From JBFXEO01 sp050180015 (GTDB lineage Bacteria; Bacteroidota; Bacteroidia; Bacteroidales; Tenuifilaceae), in contig JBFXEO010000008.1 of the NCBI GenBank assembly GCA_050180015.1, positions 1 through 32,528 of the forward strand: a stretch of 32,528 nt of DNA, written 5' to 3'. Shown here piece after piece: positions 6,774-14,149 of the stretch (positions are counted from its first letter, which is position 1; each line of letters begins with the position of its first letter). Under the pieces are notes generated by a model. The model was not told where the DNA came from. It did not search any database and saw only the letters and a program-made list of their open reading frames with translations. Both the position numbers and the translations under genes were made by a program.

Positions 6774-6803
6774 GCAAAGGTAACTTTTTTCAATTACCTA
6801 CAA
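6774..6803 (-). promoter_or_regulatory. Candidate distal rho promoter (-33 TTG, 18 bp, -7 TACCTTTGC)
   Basis: A perfect TAnnTTTG box (6782-6774) with a TTG (6803-6801) 18 bp upstream, close to the known Bacteroidota promoter layout. Transcripts from it would carry a leader of roughly 270 nt before the rho start. Confidence 0.55.
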
Positions 6804-7021
6804 CTTTATTTTTATTTTTTTTGTTAGACTAAATTTTGATTATGAAATGCTCCGATTGCCAAAAGTCAGTGTAAAGAATTGGGAGTTTGGTAATGCCAGC
6901 GTTTAACACAGAGTAAAATTGGTATGGTATGGTTTAGTGTGGGCTGAAAAATAATTTCAAAAAATATTTTTATTTGATAAATGTGTATATATTCAATGCT
7001 TTATTTAATAGTTGATTTGGC

Positions 7022-7885
7022 ATGAGGCAATTGAAGATTATCAAACAGGTTACTAATCGGGAAACTGTATCGCTGGACAAGTACCTTCACGAAATAGGTA
7101 AAGTTGACCTACTTACTGCCGACGAGGAAGTGTCCCTGGCCAGAAAATTGAAGGATGGAGATCAGTCCGCCCTTGCCAAGTTGGTAAAGGCCAACTTACG
7201 GTTTGTTGTTTCCGTTGCCAAGCAGTACCAGAATCAGGGTTTAAGTTTGCCCGACTTAATTAACGAGGGAAATGTTGGATTGATAAAGGCCGCCCAACGA
7301 TTCGATGAAACCCGGGGCTTTAAATTCATCTCATACGCCGTATGGTGGATTCGGCAATCAATTCTGCAAGCCTTGGCAGAGCAGGCGAGGATTGTGAAGC
7401 TACCCCTTAATAAAATAGGTTCAATAAATAAGGTTAACCGGGCCCTAACCGAGCTGGAGCAAAAGTTTGAGCGCGAGCCAACCATCAACGAACTTTCCGA
7501 AACGCTTGAGCTGGCTCCGGATGATATAAAGGAAGCTCTCCGAAGCAACAGTCGCCATATATCCATGGATGCCCCGCTAACCCAGGATGATGACGGGAGT
7601 ATGTACGATGTAATGCTATCGCCCGATTCTCCAATGCCCGACAGGGGACTGCTCAATGAAAGTTTACGCCGTGAAATTGAACGGGCGTTGGCCACGTTAA
7701 CTCCCCGTGAGGCCAACATAATTCGTTTGTATTTTGGGCTAAATGGTAAGCACCCCCATACTTTGGAAGAAATTGGCGAGGAGTTCGACTTAACCCGTGA
7801 GCGTGTCCGTCAGATAAAAGAAAAAGCGCTAAAGCGTTTAAAGCAAGCAACGCGTAGTAAAATTCTTAAAAGTTATTTGGGGTGA
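7022..7885 (+). CDS. rpoD: Primary sigma factor RpoD (sigma-70/SigA, short Bacteroidota type)
   Basis: The 287-residue product directs core RNA polymerase to housekeeping promoters. Region 1.1 is absent, as is usual in Bacteroidota. Region 1.2 is at about 15-48 (SLDKYLHEIGKVDLLTADEEV). Region 2 is at about 57-128, including RFVVSVAKQYQNQGLSLPDLI, then the region 2.3/2.4 core ISYAVWWIRQSILQAL. Region 3 spans about 137-210. Region 4 contains LTPREANIIRLYFGL and the helix-turn-helix TLEEIGEEFDLTRERVRQIKEKAL. Its cognate promoters should be the TAnnTTTG boxes seen throughout this window. The start ATG at 7022 gives the usual MRQLKI beginning. It is divergent from rho. Confidence 0.97.
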   Translation: MRQLKIIKQVTNRETVSLDKYLHEIGKVDLLTADEEVSLARKLKDGDQSALAKLVKANLRFVVSVAKQYQNQGLSLPDLINEGNVGLIKAAQRFDETRGFKFISYAVWWIRQSILQALAEQARIVKLPLNKIGSINKVNRALTELEQKFEREPTINELSETLELAPDDIKEALRSNSRHISMDAPLTQDDDGSMYDVMLSPDSPMPDRGLLNESLRREIERALATLTPREANIIRLYFGLNGKHPHTLEEIGEEFDLTRERVRQIKEKALKRLKQATRSKILKSYLG

Positions 7886-8042
7886 TGCTTGGAGGGGTAT
7901 AGCCTAAGGGAAATTGTCAGCTTGGCGGGTTCGTGTTGGTGTAGAATACCCCAGCCCTTAAAAGATTTTAGGTCCCAACTTTTTTATGACTTACAATGCT
8001 TATCAATGTAGATGAGGCGTTAATTTATTCGCTGAAATCTTG

Positions 8043-8050
8043 TAACTTTG
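8043..8050 (+). promoter_or_regulatory. rpe promoter -7 box (TAACTTTG)
   Basis: Perfect TAnnTTTG lying 50 bp upstream of the ATG at 8101. A reading frame opens further upstream at 7996 but this box lies inside it, which argues that translation starts at 8101. Confidence 0.6.
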
Positions 8051-8100
8051 AACGCGACGTAGTCAACACTACCAGCGAACAACCATCAACTAGTAAAAAA

Positions 8101-8751
8101 ATGAGACATCTTGTTGCGCCATCTATGCTTTCTGCCGATTTTGCCAATCTTGCCAACGATACCGGAATGATAAATAAAAGTCAGGCCGACTGGTTTCATC
8201 TGGATATTATGGACGGTGTTTTTGTTCCAAACTTATCTTTCGGGTTTCCGGTGGTGGAGCGTGTTAAATCCATGGCCGTTAAACCGTTGGACGTTCATTT
8301 GATGATAGTTGATCCAGATCGCTATTTGGAGCGTTTCCGTGATGCAGGGGCCAGCTGGTTAACCGTTCATTACGAGGCTTGCACGCATCTTCATCGCACC
8401 TTGGGCCAGATAAGGAACTTGGGGATGAATGCGGGTGTTGCCTTAAATCCCCATACTCCGGTGGAGTTACTTGCCGAGGTGCTTGATGATATTGATATGG
8501 TACTTATTATGTCCGTTAACCCGGGGTTTGGCGGGCAAAAATTTATTCCCAACAGCTATAGCAAAATAGAACGCCTACGTGCAATGATCAATTCCCGTAA
8601 TTTAAGTACATTGATTGAGGTTGACGGAGGCGTCGATACCTTTAATGCATCAAGGTTGTACTCTGCGGGCGCGAATGTTTTGGTTGCCGGTAATGCAGTT
8701 TTTAAGGCAGATAACCCTGTTGCGGTTATTGAACAGCTGAAAAAAGCATAA
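8101..8751 (+). CDS. rpe: Ribulose-phosphate 3-epimerase
   Basis: The 216-residue TIM-barrel enzyme interconverts ribulose 5-phosphate and xylulose 5-phosphate in the pentose phosphate pathway, using a divalent metal. Visible landmarks are APSMLSADF (S8), FHLDIMDGVFVPN with metal/acid-base H33 and D35, DVHLMI (second metal His), MSVNPGFGGQKF (phosphate loop) and IEVDGGV (catalytic Asp). The frame is open from an ATG at 7996, but those extra 35 residues have no family counterpart and a promoter box lies within them. The start at 8101, just before RHLVAPSML, gives the normal family length of about 216-220. It supplies pentose phosphates, and with erythrose 4-phosphate metabolism it is loosely connected to the aro genes nearby. 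Confidence 0.95.
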   Translation: MRHLVAPSMLSADFANLANDTGMINKSQADWFHLDIMDGVFVPNLSFGFPVVERVKSMAVKPLDVHLMIVDPDRYLERFRDAGASWLTVHYEACTHLHRTLGQIRNLGMNAGVALNPHTPVELLAEVLDDIDMVLIMSVNPGFGGQKFIPNSYSKIERLRAMINSRNLSTLIEVDGGVDTFNASRLYSAGANVLVAGNAVFKADNPVAVIEQLKKA

Positions 8752-9023
8752 ATTCGGAAGCGCTTTCCGTAATCCTTTTCAGGAAGGCACTTCCAATTGC
8801 CTGGCCCCAGCAGACGGGAATACTACCAGCATAATAGACAATCGGGAAGGGGGAGGCATTACAGCATGATTTTCCGGTAAACAAAGTATTGATTATTCGG
8901 ATAGCCCAAAAGCGATTGGGGGGTAGGAAATTACTTGGCAGTCTTGCGCCACTATGCAGGAACATCGAGTACGATGCTTTTTTCAATTAATTTATCAGCT
9001 GTTTCATGTAATTCTAATTTTAA
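8752..9023. other. Unresolved intergenic stretch, perhaps decayed coding sequence on the minus strand
   Basis: On the minus strand an 86-codon frame (8986-8726) ends inside the rpe 3' end and reads protein-like in its second half (IVYYAGSIPVCWGQAIGSAF). In the region just upstream another frame reads LIEKSIVLDVPA before a stop. Neither has a clear start signal or a family I recognise. The pattern suits a frame-shifted remnant downstream of the amidotransferase gene, but chance is not excluded. Confidence 0.25.
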
Positions 9024-9611
9024 TTAGGGGTGATGCTTAAATTTCTTTAACCAGTTGAACATTATTGTCTTGCCTGCCGGCGTAAGGATGGACTCTGGAT
9101 GGAACTGCACGCCACACACATCGAATTCCCTATGGCTTAGGGCCATAATTTGACCATTCCCGTCGGTAGCATCAACCTTTAGGCATTGGGGCAGTCCATC
9201 GGGATTTACCACCCACGAGTGGTACCGGCCTGCTTCGAATGTCCTGTTTACGCCTTCGAAAATGTAATGAATGGGTGGCCGAATTATCATGGAGGTGGCT
9301 ACCCCGTGATAAACTTTACTTATATTGACAAGCGTGCCGCCAAACGATTCGGCTATGGCCTGTAGTCCAAGGCAAACGCCAAAAATCCTTTTGGTTTTAT
9401 AGTATTCACTGATTATGGGGAGCAGGTTGCCTGCTTCGGATGGAATCCCCGGGCCCGGAGAAAGTATTATCCCATCAAACCTGTTTGCTTCATCAACCCG
9501 AATCTGATCGTTTCTGAATACTTCAACGTGGTGTTTGCCAAACTCTTCTACGTAGTGAAGCAGGTTAAATGTAAAAGAATCGTAATTGTCTAGTAGTAGT
9601 ATCGATGCCAT
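9024..9611 (-). CDS. Glutamine amidotransferase component of anthranilate or aminodeoxychorismate synthase (TrpG/PabA)
   Basis: The 195-residue class I glutamine amidotransferase releases ammonia from glutamine for a chorismate-aminating partner (TrpE or PabB). Motifs are LLLDNYDSFTFNL at the N-terminus, ILSPGPGIPSEAG (oxyanion region), GVCLGLQAIAESFGG with nucleophile C80, and VQFHPESILT with H171 and E173 of the catalytic triad. Sequence alone does not separate TrpG from PabA, and no partner gene is present. The frame is open to an ATG at 9659, but starting at 9611 (MASILLLDNYDS) gives the standard length and places the conserved core at the N-terminus. It is divergent from the aro cluster, which supplies its pathway's chorismate. 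Confidence 0.88.
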   Translation of the reverse strand: MASILLLDNYDSFTFNLLHYVEEFGKHHVEVFRNDQIRVDEANRFDGIILSPGPGIPSEAGNLLPIISEYYKTKRIFGVCLGLQAIAESFGGTLVNISKVYHGVATSMIIRPPIHYIFEGVNRTFEAGRYHSWVVNPDGLPQCLKVDATDGNGQIMALSHREFDVCGVQFHPESILTPAGKTIMFNWLKKFKHHP

Positions 9612-9730
9612 ATTTAATATTGTTGGTTGTACTGTCCAATGTTTGTGGTGCTTTCCCATTCAATGATTTGAATCAGGTGTAATCCTTCGTTCTGTCAGCT
9701 GCAGAGAGTGTTTTTCATAAATTTTTATTG

Positions 9731-10012
9731 CTATCCGGGCCTGTTATAACGCTTTTTCAGGCTATTTGACAAGCCTTTCATAGAACGTCCAATTATTGTT
9801 TCTGGTGGCGAATATGCAAGTTTACCGTATTTTCTGCATCATTCCAACACCCGGTCATTGCTTCCTGTGTTATACTCGCGTTGAATTTGGTCTTTGTTTA
9901 AAAAGTTCTTCTCAAATTCGGCTGCGACCATCTTCTTGAAAGCCTCACTGTGAAATTTTTGCGGACTCCCTTGCTCCTTTTCTTTTAATTGAATTTTCAA
10001 AAGTTGACGTAT
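9731..10012 (-). pseudogene. Decayed IS transposase OrfA-type fragment
   Basis: On the minus strand, one frame from 10012 to a TAG at 9733-9731 reads as an OrfA-like protein: QKFHSEAFKKMVAAEFEKNF, then LNKDQIQREYNTGSNDRVLE, an in-frame TGA at 9841-9839, then CRKYGKLAYSP and a C-terminal basic stretch. In transposase OrfA helix-turn-helix domains the residue between VLE and CRKYGKL is normally Trp, so the TGA looks like a TGG-to-TGA nonsense mutation. No orfB or inverted repeats survive. It sits between the amidotransferase gene and aroB. It resembles IS3-family OrfA in style but differs from the OrfA at 2970. Confidence 0.6.
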
Positions 10013-10058
10013 TTATAATCAACTTTTCCCGGAACGGGACAATTTGAAAAAATCGGAT

Positions 10059-10066
10059 TACCTTTG
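10059..10066 (+). promoter_or_regulatory. aro cluster promoter -7 box (TACCTTTG)
   Basis: Perfect TAnnTTTG 77 bp upstream of the chosen aroB start. A TTTG at 10043-10046 is closer than the usual -33 spacing, so the upstream element is uncertain. This is the likely promoter for aroB and perhaps the following genes. Confidence 0.5.
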
Positions 10067-10143
10067 AGTGAATTATTTAAGAACGACGGCCTAAGAATTC
10101 TTTCTCTTGTGCCTTGTGTCTGAAACTAGAGTCTGCTTTACAA

Positions 10144-11166
10144 ATGGAAACTATAATAGTTAAAGGCAAATCATCCGAATCAACAGTTATTGTTGGGGAG
10201 ATCATCGAAAATATTCCTAAGTACATTCCATCCAAAGGAGTTTTTATTATTACCGATGACAATGTGAAAAGGCATTGCAACTCTAGGTTCCCTGAGTTTC
10301 CGGTTTACTCTATCGGGGCAGGCGAGACCTCCAAGAATCTACAAACAGCTGCCGAAATTTACCGATGGCTGCTCAATGCTGGTGCCGATAGGAGTACTTT
10401 TATTCTAGGAATTGGGGGTGGCGTGGTTTGCGATATTGCAGGTTTTGTGGCATCTACCTACATGCGTGGAGTTTCTTTTGGTTTTGTTGCAACCAGCCTT
10501 TTGGCCCAGGTCGATGCCAGCGTTGGGGGTAAAAATGGCGTTGACTTGGATGGTTTTAAGAATATCGTTGGAACTTTCAACCAGCCAAAGTTCGTTATTT
10601 GCGATACATCAATGCTTTTAACCCTGCCCAGGGTTGAATGGTCGAACGGATTTGCCGAGATGGTAAAACATGCCCTCATTACCGATTCTGAAAAGTTTTC
10701 TTTTATGGAGTCGCATGTAAGCGAACTTTTGGGCTGCAATATCGATGTAATTACACCGCTTGTGGCCAAATCGGTTCAAATTAAAGCGAATATTGTTTCC
10801 ACCGATGAGCATGAGAGGGGCGAACGCAAAAAGCTGAATCTTGGCCACACATGGGGTCATGCGGTGGAAAAGGTTTCCGGGCTACCGCATGGCCAAAGTG
10901 TAAGCATAGGAATTGAGTTTGCGGCCAGGCTATCAACTTCAAAGGGTTTGCTGGAGAAAAAAGACTACATGCGGATTTTGGACTTACTCCGCAACCTTCG
11001 CCTGCCGGTATCCACCCACATTAACCATCAGCTTATTTTCGATGTGCTGGTTAAGGATAAAAAAAGAACCTCGGATGCCGTTGATTTCATACTGATTAAC
11101 GGAATAGGCAATGCGGTAATTGAACGGTTGAGTTTGGGCGAAATCAGGGATTTTGCGGTTAAATGA
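10144..11166 (+). CDS. aroB: 3-dehydroquinate synthase
   Basis: The 340-residue NAD- and metal-dependent enzyme converts DAHP to 3-dehydroquinate, the second shikimate-pathway step. Landmarks are GAGETSKNL (58-66, substrate/NAD region), ILGIGGGVVCDIAGFVASTY (87-106, NAD-binding glycine loop), ATSLLAQVDASVGGKNGVDL (116-135) and the zinc ligands E172 (GFAEMVKH), H235 (LGHTWGHA) and H249 (LPHG). A longer frame starts at 10114, but METIIVKG at 10144 matches the family's N-terminus and length. It begins a run of five aro genes on the same strand; 48 bp separate it from aroD. Confidence 0.95.
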   Translation: METIIVKGKSSESTVIVGEIIENIPKYIPSKGVFIITDDNVKRHCNSRFPEFPVYSIGAGETSKNLQTAAEIYRWLLNAGADRSTFILGIGGGVVCDIAGFVASTYMRGVSFGFVATSLLAQVDASVGGKNGVDLDGFKNIVGTFNQPKFVICDTSMLLTLPRVEWSNGFAEMVKHALITDSEKFSFMESHVSELLGCNIDVITPLVAKSVQIKANIVSTDEHERGERKKLNLGHTWGHAVEKVSGLPHGQSVSIGIEFAARLSTSKGLLEKKDYMRILDLLRNLRLPVSTHINHQLIFDVLVKDKKRTSDAVDFILINGIGNAVIERLSLGEIRDFAVK

Positions 11167-11181
11167 GCTGGCCGCTAAAAA

Positions 11182-11189
11182 TAGTTTTG
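11182..11189 (+). promoter_or_regulatory. Possible internal promoter ahead of aroD (TAGTTTTG)
   Basis: Matches TAnnTTTG exactly, 26 nt before the aroD start and within the 48-bp aroB-aroD gap. The motif has few fixed bases and no -33 partner is clear, so this may be chance. Confidence 0.3.
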
Positions 11190-11214
11190 ATGTTTAACCG
11201 CTGAGTTTAATTTT

Positions 11215-11853
11215 ATGCGTTCCGATATTTGTTTAAGCATAGGCAACATGGGATTCGGCCAAGCCGTAAGTCATCTCCGGAATGTATCGCTGGCCGAAGT
11301 CAGGATGGATTTGCTAAATTTTACCGATGAGCAGTTTAGGCGGATATTCGGCCATCATAAAAACCTCATAGCCACTTTCCGGTCTGATGTTGAGCCTGTA
11401 AAGTTGATTGATAGGTATGGGCTAGCGTTGGATTCTGGATGTACTTTCGTTGATGTTGATGCCAGTATCCCCGAGGTGCATCGCAATACAGTTAAAGCAA
11501 TGGCACACGGGAAGGGGTGCAAGGTGATCCTGTCATACCACAATTTCAATGAAACACCCGAAATTGGACGGCTGCAGGAAATAGCCGATGCTTTGTTCCG
11601 CTCCGGTGCCGATGTTGCCAAGTTGGCCTGCAAAGCCAATACAGCGGTTGATTGTTCACGGGTTCTTGGCCTTTACGCCAGGTATAGCAGTATTGTGGCT
11701 TTTTGTATGGGTAACCTGGGGAAAGTAACCCGCTTGGCTGCGCCAATTTTAGGCGCACCATTTACCTACGCTTCGGCCGATGGCTGTGGAACTGCTCCCG
11801 GACAAATAGATTACGGCGAAGTGGAAAATTTTCTGAATAGGTACAAGGATTAA
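11215..11853 (+). CDS. aroD: Type I 3-dehydroquinate dehydratase
   Basis: The 212-residue class I dehydroquinase forms a Schiff base with 3-dehydroquinate and releases water to give 3-dehydroshikimate. Active-site features visible are E28 and R30 (SLAEVRMD), H109 (VILSYHNF), the Schiff-base lysine K136 (ADVAKLA), R173 (GNLGKVTRLA) and Q197 near the C-terminus (GTAPGQ). Many Bacteroidota use the unrelated type II enzyme (AroQ), so the type I form in an aro cluster is worth noting. It is separated from aroB by 48 bp and from aroE by 47 bp, consistent with one transcript. Confidence 0.92.
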   Translation: MRSDICLSIGNMGFGQAVSHLRNVSLAEVRMDLLNFTDEQFRRIFGHHKNLIATFRSDVEPVKLIDRYGLALDSGCTFVDVDASIPEVHRNTVKAMAHGKGCKVILSYHNFNETPEIGRLQEIADALFRSGADVAKLACKANTAVDCSRVLGLYARYSSIVAFCMGNLGKVTRLAAPILGAPFTYASADGCGTAPGQIDYGEVENFLNRYKD

Positions 11854-11900
11854 ATAAACGGGAATTCTGAGATTTTGTAAGTGTTTTATCCGAATAAAGT

Positions 11901-12827
11901 ATGCAATATTTAGCAGTTTTTGGGAAACCGGTTCTTCATAGCAAAAGCCCACAGCTTTTTAACTCGGCCTTTAAATCAACGGGAATAAAGGCTTTCTACA
12001 CTAGAATCCGACCGTTGAGCGGGGAAAATATCATCGAGATAATCAAAAGAACAGGAATTACCGGCGCAAATGTTACTACCCCTTACAAGGAAGATGTAAT
12101 ACCTTTCCTCGACTATATTTCCAACGATGCCCGGTTAATAGGGGGTGTAAATACTATTGTAAACCAGAATGGGACGCTATACGGGTATAATACGGATCAT
12201 TATGGCGTTTCGCGCTCATTAACCGAAGCCGGTTTTACTTTGCATGGATTACCATGCCTTGTTTTGGGTGCTGGCCCTGCAGCCCGGGCTGCGGTTTACG
12301 GATTAATGGGCAAGGGGGCGGTCGTATCAATCACCAACCGTACCTTCAGTAAGGCCTTGAGCATAGCAAACGATTTTGGCTGTCGGGCCGTTGAGGTGGA
12401 GCGGGTTAATGATATTATTGGCGATGTCGGTATTATGGTTTCAACAATTTTGCCCGGGGCAAATCCGCTTTCGGATGTTACTTTACCCGATACCTTAACC
12501 GTTTTAGATGCAAATTACCGTGTTTCTCAGTTCAGCATTTACGCCGATGCCTACGGATGCAGAATAATTTCCGGCAAACGCTGGCTTATAAATCAGGCGG
12601 CTGAATCGTTTAAACTTTTTTGGGGAGCAGAACCCGACATTGCTGCCCTGGAGGATGGCTTAAGTATTGAGCTCGATAAAAATAAACTCAATGCTGTTGC
12701 GGTAACCGAAAAGTCGCAGGACATCAACTTCAGTAACGTCGATTTAGTAGTATCGCTACCAAGCGCACAGCTAGGTTGTTTTAATACGTTTTTAGATGAA
12801 GAAGTGTATAAAGCCTTCGGAAGTTAA
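11901..12827 (+). CDS. aroE: Shikimate dehydrogenase with a C-terminal extension
   Basis: The 308-residue NADP-type oxidoreductase reduces 3-dehydroshikimate to shikimate. Substrate-site residues are S14 and S16 (HSKSP), K63 (TTPYKED), N84 (GGVNTI) and D99 (GYNTDHYG). The dinucleotide loop is GAGPAARA (123-130), and NRTFSKA with R147 suggests NADP preference. The late conserved Gln is Q232 (LINQAAESF). The usual protein ends near residue 250-270; here about 50 extra residues (from EDGLSIELD to the end) match nothing I recognise. The last 32 bp overlap the start of aroA in another frame, so the two are likely coupled. Confidence 0.92.
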   Translation: MQYLAVFGKPVLHSKSPQLFNSAFKSTGIKAFYTRIRPLSGENIIEIIKRTGITGANVTTPYKEDVIPFLDYISNDARLIGGVNTIVNQNGTLYGYNTDHYGVSRSLTEAGFTLHGLPCLVLGAGPAARAAVYGLMGKGAVVSITNRTFSKALSIANDFGCRAVEVERVNDIIGDVGIMVSTILPGANPLSDVTLPDTLTVLDANYRVSQFSIYADAYGCRIISGKRWLINQAAESFKLFWGAEPDIAALEDGLSIELDKNKLNAVAVTEKSQDINFSNVDLVVSLPSAQLGCFNTFLDEEVYKAFGS

Positions 12828-14034
12828 AGGTATAATTCAGGCACCGGCATCGAAAAGTGTTGCACAGCGTGCCATTGCGCTGGCTTCGCTATCACGTGGC
12901 CGTTCCGTTATAACAAATGCTGGGGATAGCGACGATTGCAGCGCAGCCATCAGGGTTTGCCGAACCCTTGCGGTAAAAATAGAGGAGCACGATGGGGTAT
13001 TGCTGGTAGATGGTGGCATTAAGCTGCCCAATGAACCGTTGAACTGTGGCGAGTCGGGGTTGGGAATCAGAATGTTTTCGGCAATAGCGGCCACATTGAA
13101 TGGCACGGTAGAATTAACAGGCGGGGGATCGTTGCAGCACCGTCCCATGGGTATTATTGCTGATGCGTTAACTCCACTCGGAGTTTCCTGCTCAACAAAC
13201 TCAGGGTTGTTGCCAATTAAAGTGCATGGCCCCATTAACGGAGGAAAAACCAGGGTTGATGGTTCATTGAGTTCCCAGGTGCTGACGGGCTTGTTGATGG
13301 CCTCGCCGCTGGCAGGCTCCGATGTTGAGATTGATGTTTCAAACCTGAAAAGCGTTCCTTACGTTGAGCTAACAATCGACATGATGAGGCAATTCGGTAT
13401 TGAGGTTAGGAATGATAAAAATCAACGGTTTAGCGTTCGTGCCCCACAGGTTTACACCCCCTGTAGCTATAATGTCGAAGGCGATTGGAGTGGGGCTGCT
13501 TTTATGCTGGTTGCCGGTGCCACTGCGGGTGAGGTTAAGGTTACGAATTTAAATCAACAGTCACTTCAAGCCGATAGGTACATTGTCGATGCCCTGATTT
13601 GGGCAGGAGCACATGTCTCTATTGACGGAAATTGCATCCTCGTGAGGAAGGACAGGTTGATCGGCTTTAATTTTGATGCCACCAACTGTCCCGATTTATT
13701 CCCTCCGCTGGTTGCTTTGGCCGCGCATTGTAATGGTGAATCGGCGATTTTAGGTGTAAATCGGTTAAAAGTAAAAGAAAGCGACAGGGCTGCAACTTTG
13801 ATGGCGGAATTCACTAAATTGGGGGTTGATATTAAGGTTCAGGGCGATTTAATGGTTGTACGGGGAGGAACAGTTCGGTCGGCAAAAGTACAGTCGTACG
13901 GCGATCATCGTATAGCCATGGCCTGTGCCGTAGCAGCACTGGGTGGGCAAGGCGATGTGGAAATAGATAACGCCGGGGCTGTTTCAAAAAGTTATCCCAA
14001 TTTTTTTGAAGATTTAAGTAAGGTTAAATGCTAG
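12796..14034 (+). CDS. aroA: 3-phosphoshikimate 1-carboxyvinyltransferase (EPSP synthase)
   Basis: The 412-residue enzyme joins shikimate 3-phosphate and phosphoenolpyruvate. Landmarks are APASKSVAQRA (K20, S21, R25, substrate binding), LNCGESGLGIRMF (82-94, in place of the LGNAGTAMR loop of E. coli), QHRPMGIIADAL, SSQVLTGLL (159-167), CPDLFPPL (catalytic D300), KVKESDRAATL (E328, R331) and YGDHRIAMA. The diverged glycine loop marks a less common lineage of the family, but all catalytic residues are present. The ATG at 12796 lies within the last codons of aroE. The product is converted to chorismate by AroC, encoded 115 bp downstream. Confidence 0.95.
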   Translation: MKKCIKPSEVKGIIQAPASKSVAQRAIALASLSRGRSVITNAGDSDDCSAAIRVCRTLAVKIEEHDGVLLVDGGIKLPNEPLNCGESGLGIRMFSAIAATLNGTVELTGGGSLQHRPMGIIADALTPLGVSCSTNSGLLPIKVHGPINGGKTRVDGSLSSQVLTGLLMASPLAGSDVEIDVSNLKSVPYVELTIDMMRQFGIEVRNDKNQRFSVRAPQVYTPCSYNVEGDWSGAAFMLVAGATAGEVKVTNLNQQSLQADRYIVDALIWAGAHVSIDGNCILVRKDRLIGFNFDATNCPDLFPPLVALAAHCNGESAILGVNRLKVKESDRAATLMAEFTKLGVDIKVQGDLMVVRGGTVRSAKVQSYGDHRIAMACAVAALGGQGDVEIDNAGAVSKSYPNFFEDLSKVKC

Positions 14035-14149
14035 ATGATGCATTAACGAACTTTTACGTTTTAATGCTGTTTGGCTAAATGGCTTAGTTAAACGGTTTTT
14101 GATGTACATCTACGTAACAACTCTCAACAAATAACTATCAACCAAACAA

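Larger units (their letters stand above)
6497..7021. other. 525-bp rho-rpoD divergent intergenic region
   Basis: No gene is seen on either strand. It holds two minus-strand TAnnTTTG boxes for rho (6603-6611 and 6774-6782). On the plus strand I find only one-mismatch boxes for rpoD, such as TTTATTTG near 6970. Much of the stretch is AT-rich and may be 5' leader of rho. Confidence 0.5.

Noticed and set aside
7894..7986. Possible terminator hairpins after rpoD
   Set aside because: GGGGTAT/ATACCCC arms are far apart and the smaller hairpin needs a bulge, so I do not call it.
7996..8100. N-terminal extension of the rpe frame
   Set aside because: It has no family counterpart and contains the rpe promoter box, so translation from 8101 is preferred.
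9612..9659. Upstream ATG for the TrpG/PabA gene
   Set aside because: The extra residues precede the conserved LLLDNYDSF start and exceed family length.
10114..10143. Upstream ATG for aroB
   Set aside because: The extra ten residues are not family-like and METIIVKG matches the normal N-terminus.
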